Assembly (NCBI GenBank): GCA_002897735.1
Contig: BDTW01000021.1
Coordinates: forward strand, 1-64,000
Reading direction: 5' to 3'
Length of the DNA: 64,000 nt
Source of the DNA: a bacterium BMS3Bbin13
GTDB lineage: Bacteria > Pseudomonadota > Gammaproteobacteria > 21-64-14
Positions 48,245 to 58,737 of this stretch are shown here, in pieces. The notes beneath the pieces were generated by a model. That model worked only from the letters and a program-made list of their open reading frames with translations, did no database searches and was not told the origin of the DNA. The number at the start of each line of letters is the position of its first letter. The stretch's first letter is position 1. The position numbers were made by a program, and so were the translations under genes.

Positions 48245-49317
48245 CCCCCGGCGCCCGTGCCCGTCGGAGTGGGGCCGTAGGTGCCGCCCGCGATGCGCCG
48301 CAGCAGGCGCAACGAGCCGGAGAGATCGGGGAGCCGCGTGGTGACGCGCGCACCGGCGAGCCGCCGGATTTCGGTCTCGGCCGCGCGGGTGGCGGGCGCC
48401 TGCGGGTCGAAGTACTCGGCGACCCACCGCCCGGCGGTCTCGAGACTCGAGCGGTATATACCGGGCTCACTCCCGAGCAAGGCCAGGCGCGCGGTTTCCA
48501 GTTGCAGGATGAGGTTCTGGTACAGAAAATAGCGTTCCCGGGGCGCCAGCAAGGGACGCGTGGGGTGTTCGACCCGGCGGATGACCACGAGGCTGCGCAG
48601 GCTGTCGCCGACCTCGCGCAACGCCGCCCGCCAGCCGTGCGCCGCCGCGCCGCGGGCGGGTTCGCCCGCGCCCCCGATCGGCCGTACCCGCGCGCCGGCC
48701 ACCGGCAGCGTATCGACCTGCGCGATGAGCGCAGCGATCCGTGCCTCGAGCCCCGTCCGGTCGACACGCGGCGCCGCCTTGAGTGCGGCGATCTCCTGCG
48801 CGAGGCGCTCGCGCACCGGACGGAACGCCGGATCGGCGAGCGCCGCGAGGCGCCGGTCCGCTTCTTCGAGCGCGGCCAGCGCGGTGACGGCGTCGCCGCT
48901 CAACCGGGCGCGCTGGTTGGCGATCGACAACAGGTACTCGGCCTCGGCGACGATCCAGCCGCCGCGATCGCGCCCCAAGCGGGTCCGCAATGACGAGAAC
49001 GCCCGCTCCAGGTCGCGCTCGCGTGCCTCGCGAGCGGCCTCGGCGCGATCCATGCGCGCGGCGCTCGCCGTCAGCCGCACGCGCAACGCGGCGACCTGCG
49101 ATTCGAGGCTCGCGCGCGCGCGCGCCTCACGGTACTGGTGCCAACCCAGCCAGCCGGCGCCGCCGAGGGCCGCCAGGGCGACCAGCAACGCCAGGATCGC
49201 AATCCATACGCCCCAACGGCCGGGACGCGCGCGCGCGGTGTCGTCCGGCGCCGCCCCGGCCTGCGCGTGCTTCTCACCCGCCCCGGCCTGCGCCGGGACC
49301 GACCCCTGTTCGCTCAT
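48241..49317 (-). CDS. hemX: HemX-like membrane protein
   Basis: A 358-residue bitopic protein, historically called uroporphyrinogen III methylase but without that enzyme's motifs. After a Gly/Ala-rich cytoplasmic stretch, one membrane span (VWIAILALLVALAALGGAGW) leads to a long coiled-coil region (ESQVAALRVRLTASAARMDR and on) and the conserved WIVAEAEYLLSIANQRARL. The ATG at 49317 (MSEQGSVPAQAGAG) fits the family start; the extension to 49395 is rejected. It overlaps hemY and follows hemD by about 170 bp. It may scaffold haem enzymes; the function is unproven. Confidence 0.92.
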   Translation of the reverse strand: MSEQGSVPAQAGAGEKHAQAGAAPDDTARARPGRWGVWIAILALLVALAALGGAGWLGWHQYREARARASLESQVAALRVRLTASAARMDRAEAAREARERDLERAFSSLRTRLGRDRGGWIVAEAEYLLSIANQRARLSGDAVTALAALEEADRRLAALADPAFRPVRERLAQEIAALKAAPRVDRTGLEARIAALIAQVDTLPVAGARVRPIGGAGEPARGAAAHGWRAALREVGDSLRSLVVIRRVEHPTRPLLAPRERYFLYQNLILQLETARLALLGSEPGIYRSSLETAGRWVAEYFDPQAPATRAAETEIRRLAGARVTTRLPDLSGSLRLLRRIAGGTYGPTPTGTGAGG

Positions 49318-49488
49318 GCCCGCCGCTCTCCCCGACGCCGCGGCGCCGGTGAACGCCGCAGGCCGTTTCGCTGTCGCCGCGCCCGCCCCCGCCACGCGGG
49401 CGTGCCGGGGCGTTCGCTCCTGTGGGAATGGTAACGGATCACGCGCGCCGATGTAGGGTGGCGGCCGTGCCCCGGCGAGGCGCGCGCG

Positions 49489-50289
49489 TCAATCATGCCG
49501 CCGGCGCACCCATTCCCCGACGGCGGCGACCAGGGCCTCGTCGCTCGCCTCGCGAGCCACCGTCACCGACTCGCGGCAACCGAGTTCCCGGGCGAGCGCG
49601 GCGGTGCGTTCGCTCACGGTCACCAGCGGGGTGCGGCACAGCCACTGCCGGCCGAGCCTCCCGGTCAGTTCGAACAGGTTGCGCAGCCCCTCGCTGCTGG
49701 TGACGGTGACGATCTGCAGCTCGCCGCGCACCCAGTGGCGCAGCACTCGGCCCACGTCGGCGTCCGGACGGGCGCGGCGGTAGGCCTCGGCGTACTCGAC
49801 GCGCGCACCACGCCGGCGCAGCTCGTCACCCAGCAGCTCGCGCCCGCCGTCACCCCGAAAGATGACGATGCGCCGGCCCGCCACCGCCTGCATCGCCTCG
49901 GTCGCCAGCAGCGCCTCGCTGTTGAACGGCGGCGCCGGAACGATGTCCGCCGGTACCCCGGCGCGTGCCAGCTCCTTCGCCGAACCCCGACCGATCGCGG
50001 CGATACGCAACGTCGGCGGCAGCGGGCGGCGGCCGGGCAACCGGTTCAGGGTCCTGGTCACGGCATTGGAGCTGATGAAGATCGCCAGATCGAACTCCTC
50101 GATCCGTTCGATCACCGAGAGCAGGGGGCCCGGATCCGCCGGGTCGAGGATCTCCAGCACGGGGAAGCGGATCGCGCATCCGCCCGCGGCCTCGATCCGG
50201 CGGCAGAGGGGCTCGGACTGGTGCGCCGGACGGGTGACCAGGATCCCCACCCCCGCCAGCGGCGCCGTCTCTCCGGGTGATCGTGCCAT
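49489..50289 (-). CDS. hemD: Uroporphyrinogen-III synthase
   Basis: Closes and inverts ring D to form uroporphyrinogen III. The sequence is the typically weakly conserved two-domain fold, recognised from ILVTRPAHQSEPLCRRIEAA, FISSNAVTRTLNRL, IAAIGRGSAKELARAGV, IFRGDGGRELLGDELRRRGA and VTVTSSEGLRNLFEL. The ATG at 50289 follows GGGGAGGGG; the longer frame upstream is a shadow of hemC. It begins 19 bp after hemC ends. Confidence 0.95.
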   Translation of the reverse strand: MARSPGETAPLAGVGILVTRPAHQSEPLCRRIEAAGGCAIRFPVLEILDPADPGPLLSVIERIEEFDLAIFISSNAVTRTLNRLPGRRPLPPTLRIAAIGRGSAKELARAGVPADIVPAPPFNSEALLATEAMQAVAGRRIVIFRGDGGRELLGDELRRRGARVEYAEAYRRARPDADVGRVLRHWVRGELQIVTVTSSEGLRNLFELTGRLGRQWLCRTPLVTVSERTAALARELGCRESVTVAREASDEALVAAVGEWVRRRHD

Positions 50290-50308
50290 CGCGCCCCTCC
50301 CCGCGGGT

Positions 50309-51241
50309 TCAATCCCCTGCGGAAAACAGCTCCTCGAGGATGCGCGCCGCGCCGCGCCCGAGCAGTTCCTCGGCAAGCGCGCGCCCGAGCGCCGCGGCCT
50401 CGTCGCCCGTCCCCCGCGCCTCGCCTTCCACGAGTTCACGCCCATCGGGGCGGCCGACGAGACCGCGCAGGAGCAGCGCCGTACCGTCGAGCGTCGCATA
50501 CCCGGCGATGGGAACCTGACAGCCGCCGCCGAGGCGCGCGCCGAACGCACGCTCGGCGTTCACCCGGGTATGGGTCGCCGGGTCGTCGAGCGGCAGGATC
50601 CGTTCCATCACCCGTGCGTCGTCCGCCCGGCACTCGATGCCGATCGCGCCCTGACCGACCGCCGGCAGGCTCTGCTCCGGTTCCAGGAACGCGGTGATCC
50701 GCCCGCCCAGGCCGAGACGCTTGAGGCCGGCCGCGGCGAGGATCACGGCATCGTAGTCGCCGTGGTCGAGCTTGGCGAGCCGCGTGCCCACGTTGCCGCG
50801 CAGATCGACGATACGCAGGTGCGGATGGCGCGCGCGCAACTGGCAGGCGCGCCGCAGGCTGGAGGTGCCGACCCGCGCCCCGGAGGGAAGTCCGGCGAGG
50901 TCCGGGCAAGGCGAGAGGAAGGCGTCACGCGCGTCCTCGCGCGGCAGGACGACCGGGAGGACGAGCCCCTCCGGCAGATCGGCCGGGACGTCCTTGAGCG
51001 AGTGTACCGCCAGATCCGCCTGCCGACCCTGGAGGCTCTCCTCCAATTCCTTGAGAAACAACCCCTTGCCGCCAATCTTCGCAAGCGGGCTGTCGAGGAT
51101 CCGATCCCCCTTGGTCTGCATCGCCAACAGTTCGACCCGCAGGCCGGGATTCCGCCGCTGCAACTCGTCGCGAACCCGGTTCGCCTGCCACAGGGCGAGC
51201 GCGCTGCGGCGCGTGGCGATACGCAGCACGGCACCGGTCAC
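50309..51241 (-). CDS. hemC: Porphobilinogen deaminase (hydroxymethylbilane synthase)
   Basis: Assembles four porphobilinogens into hydroxymethylbilane. Signature residues: [25 protein letters not shown], the catalytic aspartate in the [11 protein letters not shown] region, [13 protein letters not shown], and the dipyrromethane-cofactor cysteine C241 in [12 protein letters not shown]. Length 310 is typical. First gene of hemC-hemD-hemX-hemY, located just downstream of algR, an arrangement also seen in pseudomonads. Confidence 0.97.
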   Translation of the reverse strand: MTGAVLRIATRRSALALWQANRVRDELQRRNPGLRVELLAMQTKGDRILDSPLAKIGGKGLFLKELEESLQGRQADLAVHSLKDVPADLPEGLVLPVVLPREDARDAFLSPCPDLAGLPSGARVGTSSLRRACQLRARHPHLRIVDLRGNVGTRLAKLDHGDYDAVILAAAGLKRLGLGGRITAFLEPEQSLPAVGQGAIGIECRADDARVMERILPLDDPATHTRVNAERAFGARLGGGCQVPIAGYATLDGTALLLRGLVGRPDGRELVEGEARGTGDEAAALGRALAEELLGRGAARILEELFSAGD

Positions 51242-51353
51242 GAGCCGGTCTCCGATACCAAAACCATATGATTTCCCTCAGGAACCATGCACGATGCAGG
51301 GGCCGGACCCATCCTATGCCGGGGCGCGCTCAGAGGCAAATCGATGCGCGGCC

Positions 51354-52115
51354 TCAGCCAAGCCGGGCACCGGCTGCGAGGCGCACCAGCCGCCGCAGCC
51401 GCGGCAGGTGGCGGCGGCTGACCTCGAGCCGCGTATCCGCACCACGCACCCGCGCGTAGACGTGCCCGTCCGGACCGCGCTCGAGGCCCGCGAGATAGGC
51501 GCGCGCCACCAGGGCGTTGCGGTGTACGCGGAGAAACCGTTCGCCGAATTCCCGCTCCAGGGCCGTGAGGCTCTCTTCGATCAGGACTTCGCGTACGCTC
51601 CCGCGTACGGTGACGTACTTGTGTCCCGCCTGCAGGTAGCGGATGTCCTCGACCGCCACCAGTACGAGGTCGCCGCGCACGCGCGCGCACAAATGGGTAC
51701 GCGCAGCGGTATCTGCCCCGCCGCCCCCGTCCGCGCGCAACGTGTCGAGCTGCGCGCGGGTCAGGCGGCGCGTCCTCTCCAGCGCGGCGGCGAGCCGCTC
51801 GCGGCGGATCGGCTTGAGCAGATAGTCGACGGCGTGGGCCTCGAAGGCCTCCAGGGCGTGGTCGCCATAGGCCGTGGTGAAGATGACGGCCGGCGGGCGC
51901 TCGAAGGCGGCGACGTGGCGCGCCGCCTCGAGTCCGTCCATCCCCGGCATGCGAATATCCAGCAGCACCACGTCCGGGGCGAGTTCGTGGGCGCGCAGGA
52001 TGGCCTCGCGCCCGTCGGCCGCCTCGCCGAGCACCGTGTGGCCCCCGATCTCGGCGATCAGGGCGCGGAGTCGGCGCCGCGCCAGGGCCTCGTCGTCGGC
52101 GATCACGATCTTCAC
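51354..52115 (-). CDS. algR: LytTR-family response regulator AlgR
   Basis: A 253-residue regulator. The receiver domain has the acidic pair in IADDEALARRR, phospho-acceptor D53 in VVLLDIRMPGMDG and the conserved lysine in YLLKPIRRERL. The C-terminal LytTR DNA-binding domain shows VRGDLVLVAVEDIRYLQAGHKYVTV and RFLRVHRNALVARAYL. Its start overlaps the algZ stop (ATGA), and it sits between algZ and hemC. In Pseudomonas the homologue controls alginate and twitching; target genes here are unknown. Confidence 0.93.
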   Translation of the reverse strand: MKIVIADDEALARRRLRALIAEIGGHTVLGEAADGREAILRAHELAPDVVLLDIRMPGMDGLEAARHVAAFERPPAVIFTTAYGDHALEAFEAHAVDYLLKPIRRERLAAALERTRRLTRAQLDTLRADGGGGADTAARTHLCARVRGDLVLVAVEDIRYLQAGHKYVTVRGSVREVLIEESLTALEREFGERFLRVHRNALVARAYLAGLERGPDGHVYARVRGADTRLEVSRRHLPRLRRLVRLAAGARLG

Positions 52116-53206
52116 GGCGCCCCCCCGCCGGCCCGGCCCGCCGGCGCACCGGCCGGGGGCGCGCCGGGAAGCCGCATCCGCACCTCGAACACGCCGCCGG
52201 TGCTGCGCACCGTGAGTGCACCCTCGTCCCCGTAGGCGAGGGCGAGGCGCTGACGGATGTTCTCCAGGGCCATGCGGTGGCCCTCACGGCGCTGCGGCGC
52301 GGCGTCGGGCACCGGGTTGCGAAGCACGAAGACCACCGCACCGCCTTCCCGACGACCCTCGACGCGGATCTCGCCGCCTTCCGCGCACGGCTCGATCCCG
52401 TGATAGACCGCATTCTCGAACAACGGCTGCAGGATCAGCGGCGGCACCGGGAGATCGAGCGGCAGGTCGCCGATCCTCCAGTCGACCCGAAGCCGATCAC
52501 CGAGGCGCAGGGCCTCGATGCGCAGGTAGCGCCGCGCCATCTCGATCTCCTCGCCGAGCCCGACCTGCCGGCGCGAATCGGCCAGGCCGGCCCGAAACAG
52601 GTCGGCGAGGTCCTCCACGGCCTCCTCCGCGAGTTCGGGGTGTTCGCGCGTGAGACCGGCGATGGTATTCATGCTGTTGAACAGGAAGTGCGGGCGGATG
52701 CGCGACTGCAGGGCCTGCAACCGCGCGCGGGCCTCGGCCTGTACGTTGCGCCGCCACTGGTGTTGCACGTACAGGTAGCGCAGCACCACGGCGCTGATGA
52801 TGGCGGCGATCAGCAGGTTGCGCAGGACGAAGGCCCCGTGCGTCTCGTGCACCCCGCCGTAATGCAGCCCCTTCCACTGCAGCAGCCGGAAGGCCGCCTC
52901 GCTCACGGCCAGCGTGACGGCGAGGAGCACGCCGTAGCTCACCCAGCCCGCGCGGGTGTCGCCGAGGCGCGCCAGCCGCGAACGCAGGGCGCACAACGAC
53001 GCGGCCCCGGCCAGGGCGACCCACTGGATGAACAGCGACACCAGGCTCAGGTCGCTCCACGGATCGGCCGGGACGCGCGGCGGCGCGAGCACCAACACCA
53101 CCGCCAGCAGTTCCGACAGGACGACCACGGCGAACACCGTGCGCACGTCACAGAAATCCGGCAGGAACAGCCGCTCCACACCTTTTGTCGCAGGTCGTTC
53201 AGCCAC
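52112..53206 (-). CDS. algZ: AlgZ/FimS-type sensor histidine kinase
   Basis: A 364-residue membrane kinase of the LytS-like His_kinase family. About four to five hydrophobic spans in the first 145 residues form the sensor. The phosphorylatable histidine is H173 in [18 protein letters not shown]. The ATP-binding N box is [17 protein letters not shown], with [12 protein letters not shown] further on. It is coupled to algR by a four-base overlap, making a two-component pair. It diverges from argH with 115 bp between starts. The signal is unknown. Confidence 0.93.
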   Translation of the reverse strand: MAERPATKGVERLFLPDFCDVRTVFAVVVLSELLAVVLVLAPPRVPADPWSDLSLVSLFIQWVALAGAASLCALRSRLARLGDTRAGWVSYGVLLAVTLAVSEAAFRLLQWKGLHYGGVHETHGAFVLRNLLIAAIISAVVLRYLYVQHQWRRNVQAEARARLQALQSRIRPHFLFNSMNTIAGLTREHPELAEEAVEDLADLFRAGLADSRRQVGLGEEIEMARRYLRIEALRLGDRLRVDWRIGDLPLDLPVPPLILQPLFENAVYHGIEPCAEGGEIRVEGRREGGAVVFVLRNPVPDAAPQRREGHRMALENIRQRLALAYGDEGALTVRSTGGVFEVRMRLPGAPPAGAPAGRAGGGAP

Positions 53207-53321
53207 GCACCCGGCCCCCGCTCCGATCGCGCCGCGCCCGATCCCGCCGTCGCACTACGGCGGGAGGGGTCCGGAAACTTGCTATACTGCGGCCCAGTAT
53301 ATCGACAGGCACGGCGGAACC

Positions 53322-54710
53322 ATGAAGGACGGCGCACCGGACAAACCCTGGGGGGGACGCTTCAGCGAACCTACCGACACCTTCGTGGAGGCCTTCACCG
53401 CCTCGGTCCTCTTCGATCGGCGCCTGTACGCCTACGATATCGAGGGCTCCATCGCCCACGCGCGGATGCTGGAGCGGGCCGGCATCCTGGACCGACGCGA
53501 GCGCCAAGCCATCGTCGACGGCCTGAACGAAGTCCTCGGGGAGATCGAGCGCGGCGATTTCGCCTGGTCGCTGTCCCTCGAGGACGTGCATATGAACATC
53601 GAGGCGCGCCTGACCGCGCGCATCGGCGACCCCGGCAAGAAGCTGCACACCGGGCGCTCGCGCAACGACCAGGTCGCCACCGACCTGCGCATGTATCTGC
53701 GCGCCGAGATCGACACCGTGCGCGGGCGGATCCGCGCGCTGCAGACGGCGCTGCTCGACGTCGCCGAGCGCGAGGCCGAGACCGTCATGCCGGGATTCAC
53801 GCACCTCCAGGCCGCGCAGCCGGTCACCTTCGGCCACCACATGATGGCCTGGTTCGAGATGCTCGACCGCGACCACGAACGCCTCGCCGAGTGCCGGCAC
53901 CGGGTCAACGTACTGCCGCTGGGCGCCGCCGCGCTGGCGGGTACCGGATACCCCATCGACCGCGCCTACACCGCCGAGCTGCTCGGCTTCGAGACGATCG
54001 CCGCGAACTCGCTGGACGCGGTCGGCGACCGCGACTTCGTCATCGAGTTCCTGGCCGACGCCGCGCTGCTCATGACACACCTCTCGCGCATCGCCGAGGA
54101 GCTGATCCTGTGGTCATCCGCGCAATTCGAGTTCGTCGAGTTGCCGGACCGCTATTGCACCGGATCCTCGATCATGCCGCAGAAGAAGAATCCCGACGTG
54201 CCCGAGCTGGTACGCGGCAAGAGCGCGCGCGTGATCGGCCACCTGACGACGCTGCTGGTCCTGATGAAGGCGCAACCCCTGGCGTACAACAAGGACAACC
54301 AGGAGGACAAGGAGCCGCTGTTCGACACGGTCGACACCGTGCGCGACGCGTTGCGGGCGTTCACCGGGCTGATCCCGCAGATGCGGGTCGAGCGCGAGGA
54401 ACTGCGGCGCGCGGCGCGGCGCGGCTACACCACGGCCACCGATCTCGCCGACTATCTGGTGCGCAGGGGGGTCGCCTTCCGCGATGCCCACGAGGCGGTG
54501 GGGCGTGCGGTGCGCTTCGGGATCGAACAAGGGCGCGACCTCTCCGAACTGAGCCTCGAGGAGCTGCGCGGTTTCTCCGCGGCCATCGATGAGGACGTCT
54601 ATCAGGTGCTCACGCTGGAGGGGTCCGTGGCCTCGCGCGACCACCCCGGCGGCACGGCGCCCGCGCAGGTGCGCGCCGCCATCCGCCGCGCCCGCGAGCG
54701 GCTCACCTGA
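53322..54710 (+). CDS. argH: Argininosuccinate lyase
   Basis: Splits argininosuccinate to arginine and fumarate. The superfamily signature [20 protein letters not shown] holds the catalytic serine loop, and [17 protein letters not shown] and [17 protein letters not shown] are conserved. The start [19 protein letters not shown] at 53322 gives 462 residues. A TATACT box at 53283 may be its -10. The argH/algZ-algR-hemC neighbourhood is conserved with Pseudomonas. Confidence 0.97.
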   Translation: MKDGAPDKPWGGRFSEPTDTFVEAFTASVLFDRRLYAYDIEGSIAHARMLERAGILDRRERQAIVDGLNEVLGEIERGDFAWSLSLEDVHMNIEARLTARIGDPGKKLHTGRSRNDQVATDLRMYLRAEIDTVRGRIRALQTALLDVAEREAETVMPGFTHLQAAQPVTFGHHMMAWFEMLDRDHERLAECRHRVNVLPLGAAALAGTGYPIDRAYTAELLGFETIAANSLDAVGDRDFVIEFLADAALLMTHLSRIAEELILWSSAQFEFVELPDRYCTGSSIMPQKKNPDVPELVRGKSARVIGHLTTLLVLMKAQPLAYNKDNQEDKEPLFDTVDTVRDALRAFTGLIPQMRVEREELRRAARRGYTTATDLADYLVRRGVAFRDAHEAVGRAVRFGIEQGRDLSELSLEELRGFSAAIDEDVYQVLTLEGSVASRDHPGGTAPAQVRAAIRRARERLT

Positions 54711-54721
54711 GGACGTCCCGA

Positions 54722-54964
54722 TCAGGGGTGGTCGGGGTCGCAGGAACCCTCCCGGATCCATATGCCGCAATCGCAACGCAGCAGGTCGGCGCCGCTGCAG
54801 ACGAACTCCCCGTCCTGAAACACGACCCCGTTGAAAAGGCAGACGGGCCGGTCGTCGGCCTGCATGCCGGCCGGCGGAAAGTCCTCATCGGTCTCATCGG
54901 CCACCGGTGAGGTCTCCCGTTCCGGATCCGGGGCACCCACCTGCGGCGGCATCCTCTCTTCCAT
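54722..54964 (-). CDS. Small cysteine-containing protein (possibly DUF1496-like)
   Basis: An 80-residue protein in the 3' shadow of argH (convergent, 11-bp gap). The first 45 residues are acidic and proline-rich. The C-terminal part, DDRPVCLFNGVVFQDGEFVC, then SGADLLRCDCGIW and GSCDPDHP, has five cysteines in a pattern like the small DUF1496 proteins. No signal peptide is seen. The ATG at 54964 follows GGAGGGTGGGCGT, a good ribosome site. A metal-binding role is conceivable; the family link is tentative. Confidence 0.65.
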   Translation of the reverse strand: MEERMPPQVGAPDPERETSPVADETDEDFPPAGMQADDRPVCLFNGVVFQDGEFVCSGADLLRCDCGIWIREGSCDPDHP

Positions 54965-55169
54965 ACGCCCACCCTCCCCGGCGGCCCCGCGGACCTGCAC
55001 CTGCGCCGCCGCTGCATTTCAAGGATAGCGCACCCCGACGGGGCCTGCACCGGAACCGCCCCTTTTCTGTAACCGATTGAGAAATACTCGATTATCTAAT
55101 TTTCGCGGGGGTGCCGACCGGGGCCGCGGACTGTAGATCCGGCCGCCGTTGCCGATAATCGGTACGATC

Positions 55170-58031
55170 ATGGCGGCAAAAATTCTCACCCACCACCGAT
55201 TCACCCGCGAGGTCGACCGCCAGCTGTTGAAGCGGCGCTTCTATGGGATCAACCGCGAGCGCCTCCAGCGCCTGCGCGAGACTCTGCGCCCCAGGCAGCG
55301 CCAGTTCCTCGACCTGCTGCCGCTGCTGTTCCACACCAACCATCCGTTGCTGCCCGGCTTCGTCTCCAAGGGCACACCGTTCGGGATCTCCGACTATTCG
55401 CCGGCCAAGCGCAGCGTCGAAGCGGCGCGGCAACTGACCCGCAGCTTCCACTACCAGAAGCGGGCTCTGCCGACCTACTGGATCCACGCCCTGTACCTGA
55501 TGGGCAGCAGCGGGACCATCGCCTATTCGGAGAACAGCGATTTCGACGTATGGGTCTGCCATCCGCCCGGCCTGACCCGCGAGCAGCGCAACGAACTGCG
55601 CCGCAAGACGGAACGTATCAGCGCCTGGGCCCGCGCCATCGAGATGGAGGTGCACTTCTTCGTGATGGAGGCGGAACGTTTCCGTGCCGGCGGCGAGGAG
55701 GCGCTGTCCACCGAGAGCAGCGGGAAGATCCAGCACCAGCTCCTGCTCGATGAGTTCTACCGCACCGGCCTGCTGCTCGCCGGCCGTCACCCGATCTGGT
55801 GGCTGGTGCCGCCCGAGGCGGAGGGCGGTTACGACGATTACGTCCGCGAACTCAAGCGCCGCCGGTTCGTGCGCGCCGACGAGGACATCGACCTCGGCGG
55901 GCTCGCCCGGGTCCCGGCCGGCGAGTTTCTGGGCGCCTCCCTGTGGCAGCTCTACAAGGCGATCGATTCCCCCTACAAGTCGCTGCTCAAGATCCTGCTC
56001 ATGGAGGTCTACGCCAGCGAGTACCCGCGCGTGGACCTGCTGAGCCTGCGCTTCAAACGTGCCGTCTACGACGGAGAAACGGACCTCGACCGGCTCGATC
56101 CCTACGTCATGCTGGAGGCCAAGGTCGAGGAGTACCTGACCGCCTGCGGTGAGCGTGAGCGACTCGAATTGGCGCGACGTTGCTTCTACTTCAAGGTCGG
56201 CGAGCGACTCAGCGAGCCGGAACCGCACGCGCACACCGGCCGCAGGCGCGAGGTGATGCGCGCACTGACGCGCGAATGGGGTTGGAAGTCGGTGGATCTG
56301 CACGTGCTCGACGCACGCGCCTCATGGAAGATCCATCGCGTGCTCGACGAGCGCCGTATCCTGGTCGACCAGCTCACCCGCAGCTACCGCATGCTGTCGG
56401 ACTTCGCGCGCGAGCACCGGCACACCGCCTCGATCGATCCGCTGGACCTCAATACCCTGGGGCGCAAGCTCTACGCCTCGTTCGAACGCAAAGCCGGAAA
56501 GGTGGAGATCATCAATCCCGGTATTTCGCGCAACCTGGCGGAGGACCGTCTCGTCATCGTGCAGAAGGAGAGCGAGGGGGAACGGCAAAAATGGTCGTTG
56601 TTCCGCGACGAGGTCGGCGAGGAAGACGCGCGCCGGGAGGCTCCGCTCAAGCGCGCCTACGGCCTCGTCGAGCTGCTCGCATGGTGTTATTTCAACCGCC
56701 TGATGAACCATGGAACGGTGATCGGACTGCACACACGCGAGTGCGGGGTGAGCTACGGGGAGCTGCACGGGATATTGGATTGCCTGCAGAGGAGTTTTCC
56801 GGACGCGCGGATCGGTGATGCGCGGATCGAGGAGTTGGCGCGCCCGCCCAAGGTCCTGCAGGCGCTGCTGTTCATCAACCTCGGCATCGACCCCATGGCG
56901 CGGCTCACGCGCTACGGGATGCACCTGACGAGCAATCGCACCGATGCCCTCTGCTACGGCGGGCGCTGGGAGAATCTGGCACTGAGCTTCGACCTGGTGG
57001 TATTGACCAGTTGGCAGGAGGTGCTGACCTTCCGCTATACGGGCCCCGACGCGCTGCTCGACTGCCTGTGCGACTACCTGGCATGGGCGCCCCAGGGGGG
57101 CGGGAGCGTGCCCAGGGCGCCGGCCGCCTACAGCTTTTCCTCGACACGCGGCCCGCTGATCGCGCAGCGTATCGAAGGCCTGTTTCAGGACGTGATCAAC
57201 TGCTTCTACGGGCTGTGCAAGTCCGACGCGGCCCGGTTCGTCCTGCGCGTCGCCCACCGCTACTATTTGCTGGAACCGGAAAACCGGGTCCCGCGCTACC
57301 GGCAGGTGGTCTCCCTGGACGGCCTGCTGGCACGGCTCGCCGAACCGCGCGAGGATTTCAGCCCGATCATCCTGGACGCGCAGACCCTGCGCGAGACGCC
57401 GTTGCCGTTGATCTTCGAGGCCAATCGCCCCGCCGTGGTGCAGTTCTTCTATCACGTGAGCGGTGAGCGGGTCGAGGTGTACATCATCGACGAGCGGGCA
57501 TCGCTGTTCCACCAGTCGCAACCGTTCTACGATGAGAACGCGCTGCTGAGTCAATTCCGGCGTTTCCTCGAGTCGGTCCACCACCGGCACGCGCCGCGGC
57601 CCGGGGGCGGGGAGGCGGCGCGCGACGCGATCGAGTACCACCGTCTGGAAAAACGCGGCCCCGAACTATGGCGCGCGGAGCCCGCGCGGATCGTGCGCCC
57701 GACCCCGGGGCACCACTACTTCGACGTCCAGGTCATCGCGCATTCGGTGGGCCGCCGGACCGATTACACCCTCTACTGCGATCACCGGGAGTTCTCCTCC
57801 CTGCAATACGGCGAGGACCTGTACGCGGAGTTCACCCGCCATATCCTGCAACGGCGGGAGGGAGGCGAGCGCTACCCGATCTATATCACGGACATCGACG
57901 TCTCGCGAGGGTTGCTCGGGGCGGACCCGCAGGGCGGGATGCAGACCATCCACTACCTGAACTACAAGAAGCGCATCGAGGATCGCCTGAACCGCGCCCT
58001 CGAACACCTCGACCCGGACCCCGGCGACTGA
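55170..58031 (+). CDS. cyaA: Class I adenylate cyclase
   Basis: Makes cAMP from ATP. The 953-residue protein matches the enterobacterial class I type in layout. The N-terminal nucleotidyltransferase-like catalytic domain includes LYLMGSSGTIAYSENSDFDV (metal-binding aspartates), VWVCHPPGLT and EMEVHFFVMEAERF. A long regulatory C-terminal half follows, ending YLNYKKRIEDRLNRALEHL. The ATG at 55170 is preferred; a TTG at 55149 is the alternative (E. coli cyaA itself uses TTG), and neither has a clear ribosome site. With the Crp-type regulator at 15.7 kb this implies a cAMP-Crp circuit. The gene is not linked to hemC here, unlike in enterics. Confidence 0.96.
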   Translation: MAAKILTHHRFTREVDRQLLKRRFYGINRERLQRLRETLRPRQRQFLDLLPLLFHTNHPLLPGFVSKGTPFGISDYSPAKRSVEAARQLTRSFHYQKRALPTYWIHALYLMGSSGTIAYSENSDFDVWVCHPPGLTREQRNELRRKTERISAWARAIEMEVHFFVMEAERFRAGGEEALSTESSGKIQHQLLLDEFYRTGLLLAGRHPIWWLVPPEAEGGYDDYVRELKRRRFVRADEDIDLGGLARVPAGEFLGASLWQLYKAIDSPYKSLLKILLMEVYASEYPRVDLLSLRFKRAVYDGETDLDRLDPYVMLEAKVEEYLTACGERERLELARRCFYFKVGERLSEPEPHAHTGRRREVMRALTREWGWKSVDLHVLDARASWKIHRVLDERRILVDQLTRSYRMLSDFAREHRHTASIDPLDLNTLGRKLYASFERKAGKVEIINPGISRNLAEDRLVIVQKESEGERQKWSLFRDEVGEEDARREAPLKRAYGLVELLAWCYFNRLMNHGTVIGLHTRECGVSYGELHGILDCLQRSFPDARIGDARIEELARPPKVLQALLFINLGIDPMARLTRYGMHLTSNRTDALCYGGRWENLALSFDLVVLTSWQEVLTFRYTGPDALLDCLCDYLAWAPQGGGSVPRAPAAYSFSSTRGPLIAQRIEGLFQDVINCFYGLCKSDAARFVLRVAHRYYLLEPENRVPRYRQVVSLDGLLARLAEPREDFSPIILDAQTLRETPLPLIFEANRPAVVQFFYHVSGERVEVYIIDERASLFHQSQPFYDENALLSQFRRFLESVHHRHAPRPGGGEAARDAIEYHRLEKRGPELWRAEPARIVRPTPGHHYFDVQVIAHSVGRRTDYTLYCDHREFSSLQYGEDLYAEFTRHILQRREGGERYPIYITDIDVSRGLLGADPQGGMQTIHYLNYKKRIEDRLNRALEHLDPDPGD

Positions 58032-58041
58032 GCGCCGTGCC

Positions 58042-58737
58042 TCAGGCGGCCCCGGGCGCGGCGAGCGCGACCCGCATCAACCATGCGCGCAGGTCATGGA
58101 TCTCCTCGGGGCAGATCGAGTGGGCCATGTCGTAGAGGCGCCACTGCACCGGGTAGCCCAGTGAGCGCAATCGGTCGCGGGAGCGCTCGGCGATGTCGCG
58201 ACCGATCAGCGGGTCGGCGCTCCCGTGGGCGAGCAGGATCGGCACGTCGCGGTTGGCCGCGGCCGCTTCCTCCGCCAGGCGCCCGGCCAGCGGCAGATAG
58301 GCGGACAGCGCGACGATCCCCGCCAGCCGCTCGGGATGGCGCAGACCCGCGTACAACGCCAGGGCACCGCCCTGGGAGAAACCGCCCAGCACCAGCCGCC
58401 GGGGCGGAACACCGCGGCGCGCCTCCCGTTCGATCAGCGCGCGCACGGTGTCCGCGGCCGCGGCGATCCCCGCCTCGTCCTCCCGCCAACCCGGCCCCGG
58501 GGGCAGCAGGTCGTACCAGGCGCGCATGCGCGCGCCGGCGTTGAGGCTCACCGGGCGATAAGGGGCATGGGGAAATACGAAGCGAACCCCGGGATCCGCC
58601 GGGAGCGCCAGTTCGTCGACCAACGGTTCGAAGTCGTGGCCGTCCGCGCCGAGGCCGTGCAGCCACAGGATACTCGCGGCGGCCGCGCCGCGAGGCCCGC
58701 GCTCCACGCACTCGGGAAGCCCCGTCGCATCGATCAT
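58042..58737 (-). CDS. Alpha/beta hydrolase (carboxylesterase/phospholipase family)
   Basis: A 231-residue esterase of the bacterial carboxylesterase II/acyl-protein thioesterase group. The nucleophile elbow is GFSQGG, the oxyanion strand is LWLHGLGADGHDF, the acid is in HGSADPLI, and the histidine is in YDMAHSICPEE. No signal peptide is seen, so it is cytoplasmic. It converges on cyaA with 10 bp between stops. The substrate is unknown, but short-chain esters are usual for the family. Confidence 0.93.
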   Translation of the reverse strand: MIDATGLPECVERGPRGAAAASILWLHGLGADGHDFEPLVDELALPADPGVRFVFPHAPYRPVSLNAGARMRAWYDLLPPGPGWREDEAGIAAAADTVRALIEREARRGVPPRRLVLGGFSQGGALALYAGLRHPERLAGIVALSAYLPLAGRLAEEAAAANRDVPILLAHGSADPLIGRDIAERSRDRLRSLGYPVQWRLYDMAHSICPEEIHDLRAWLMRVALAAPGAA

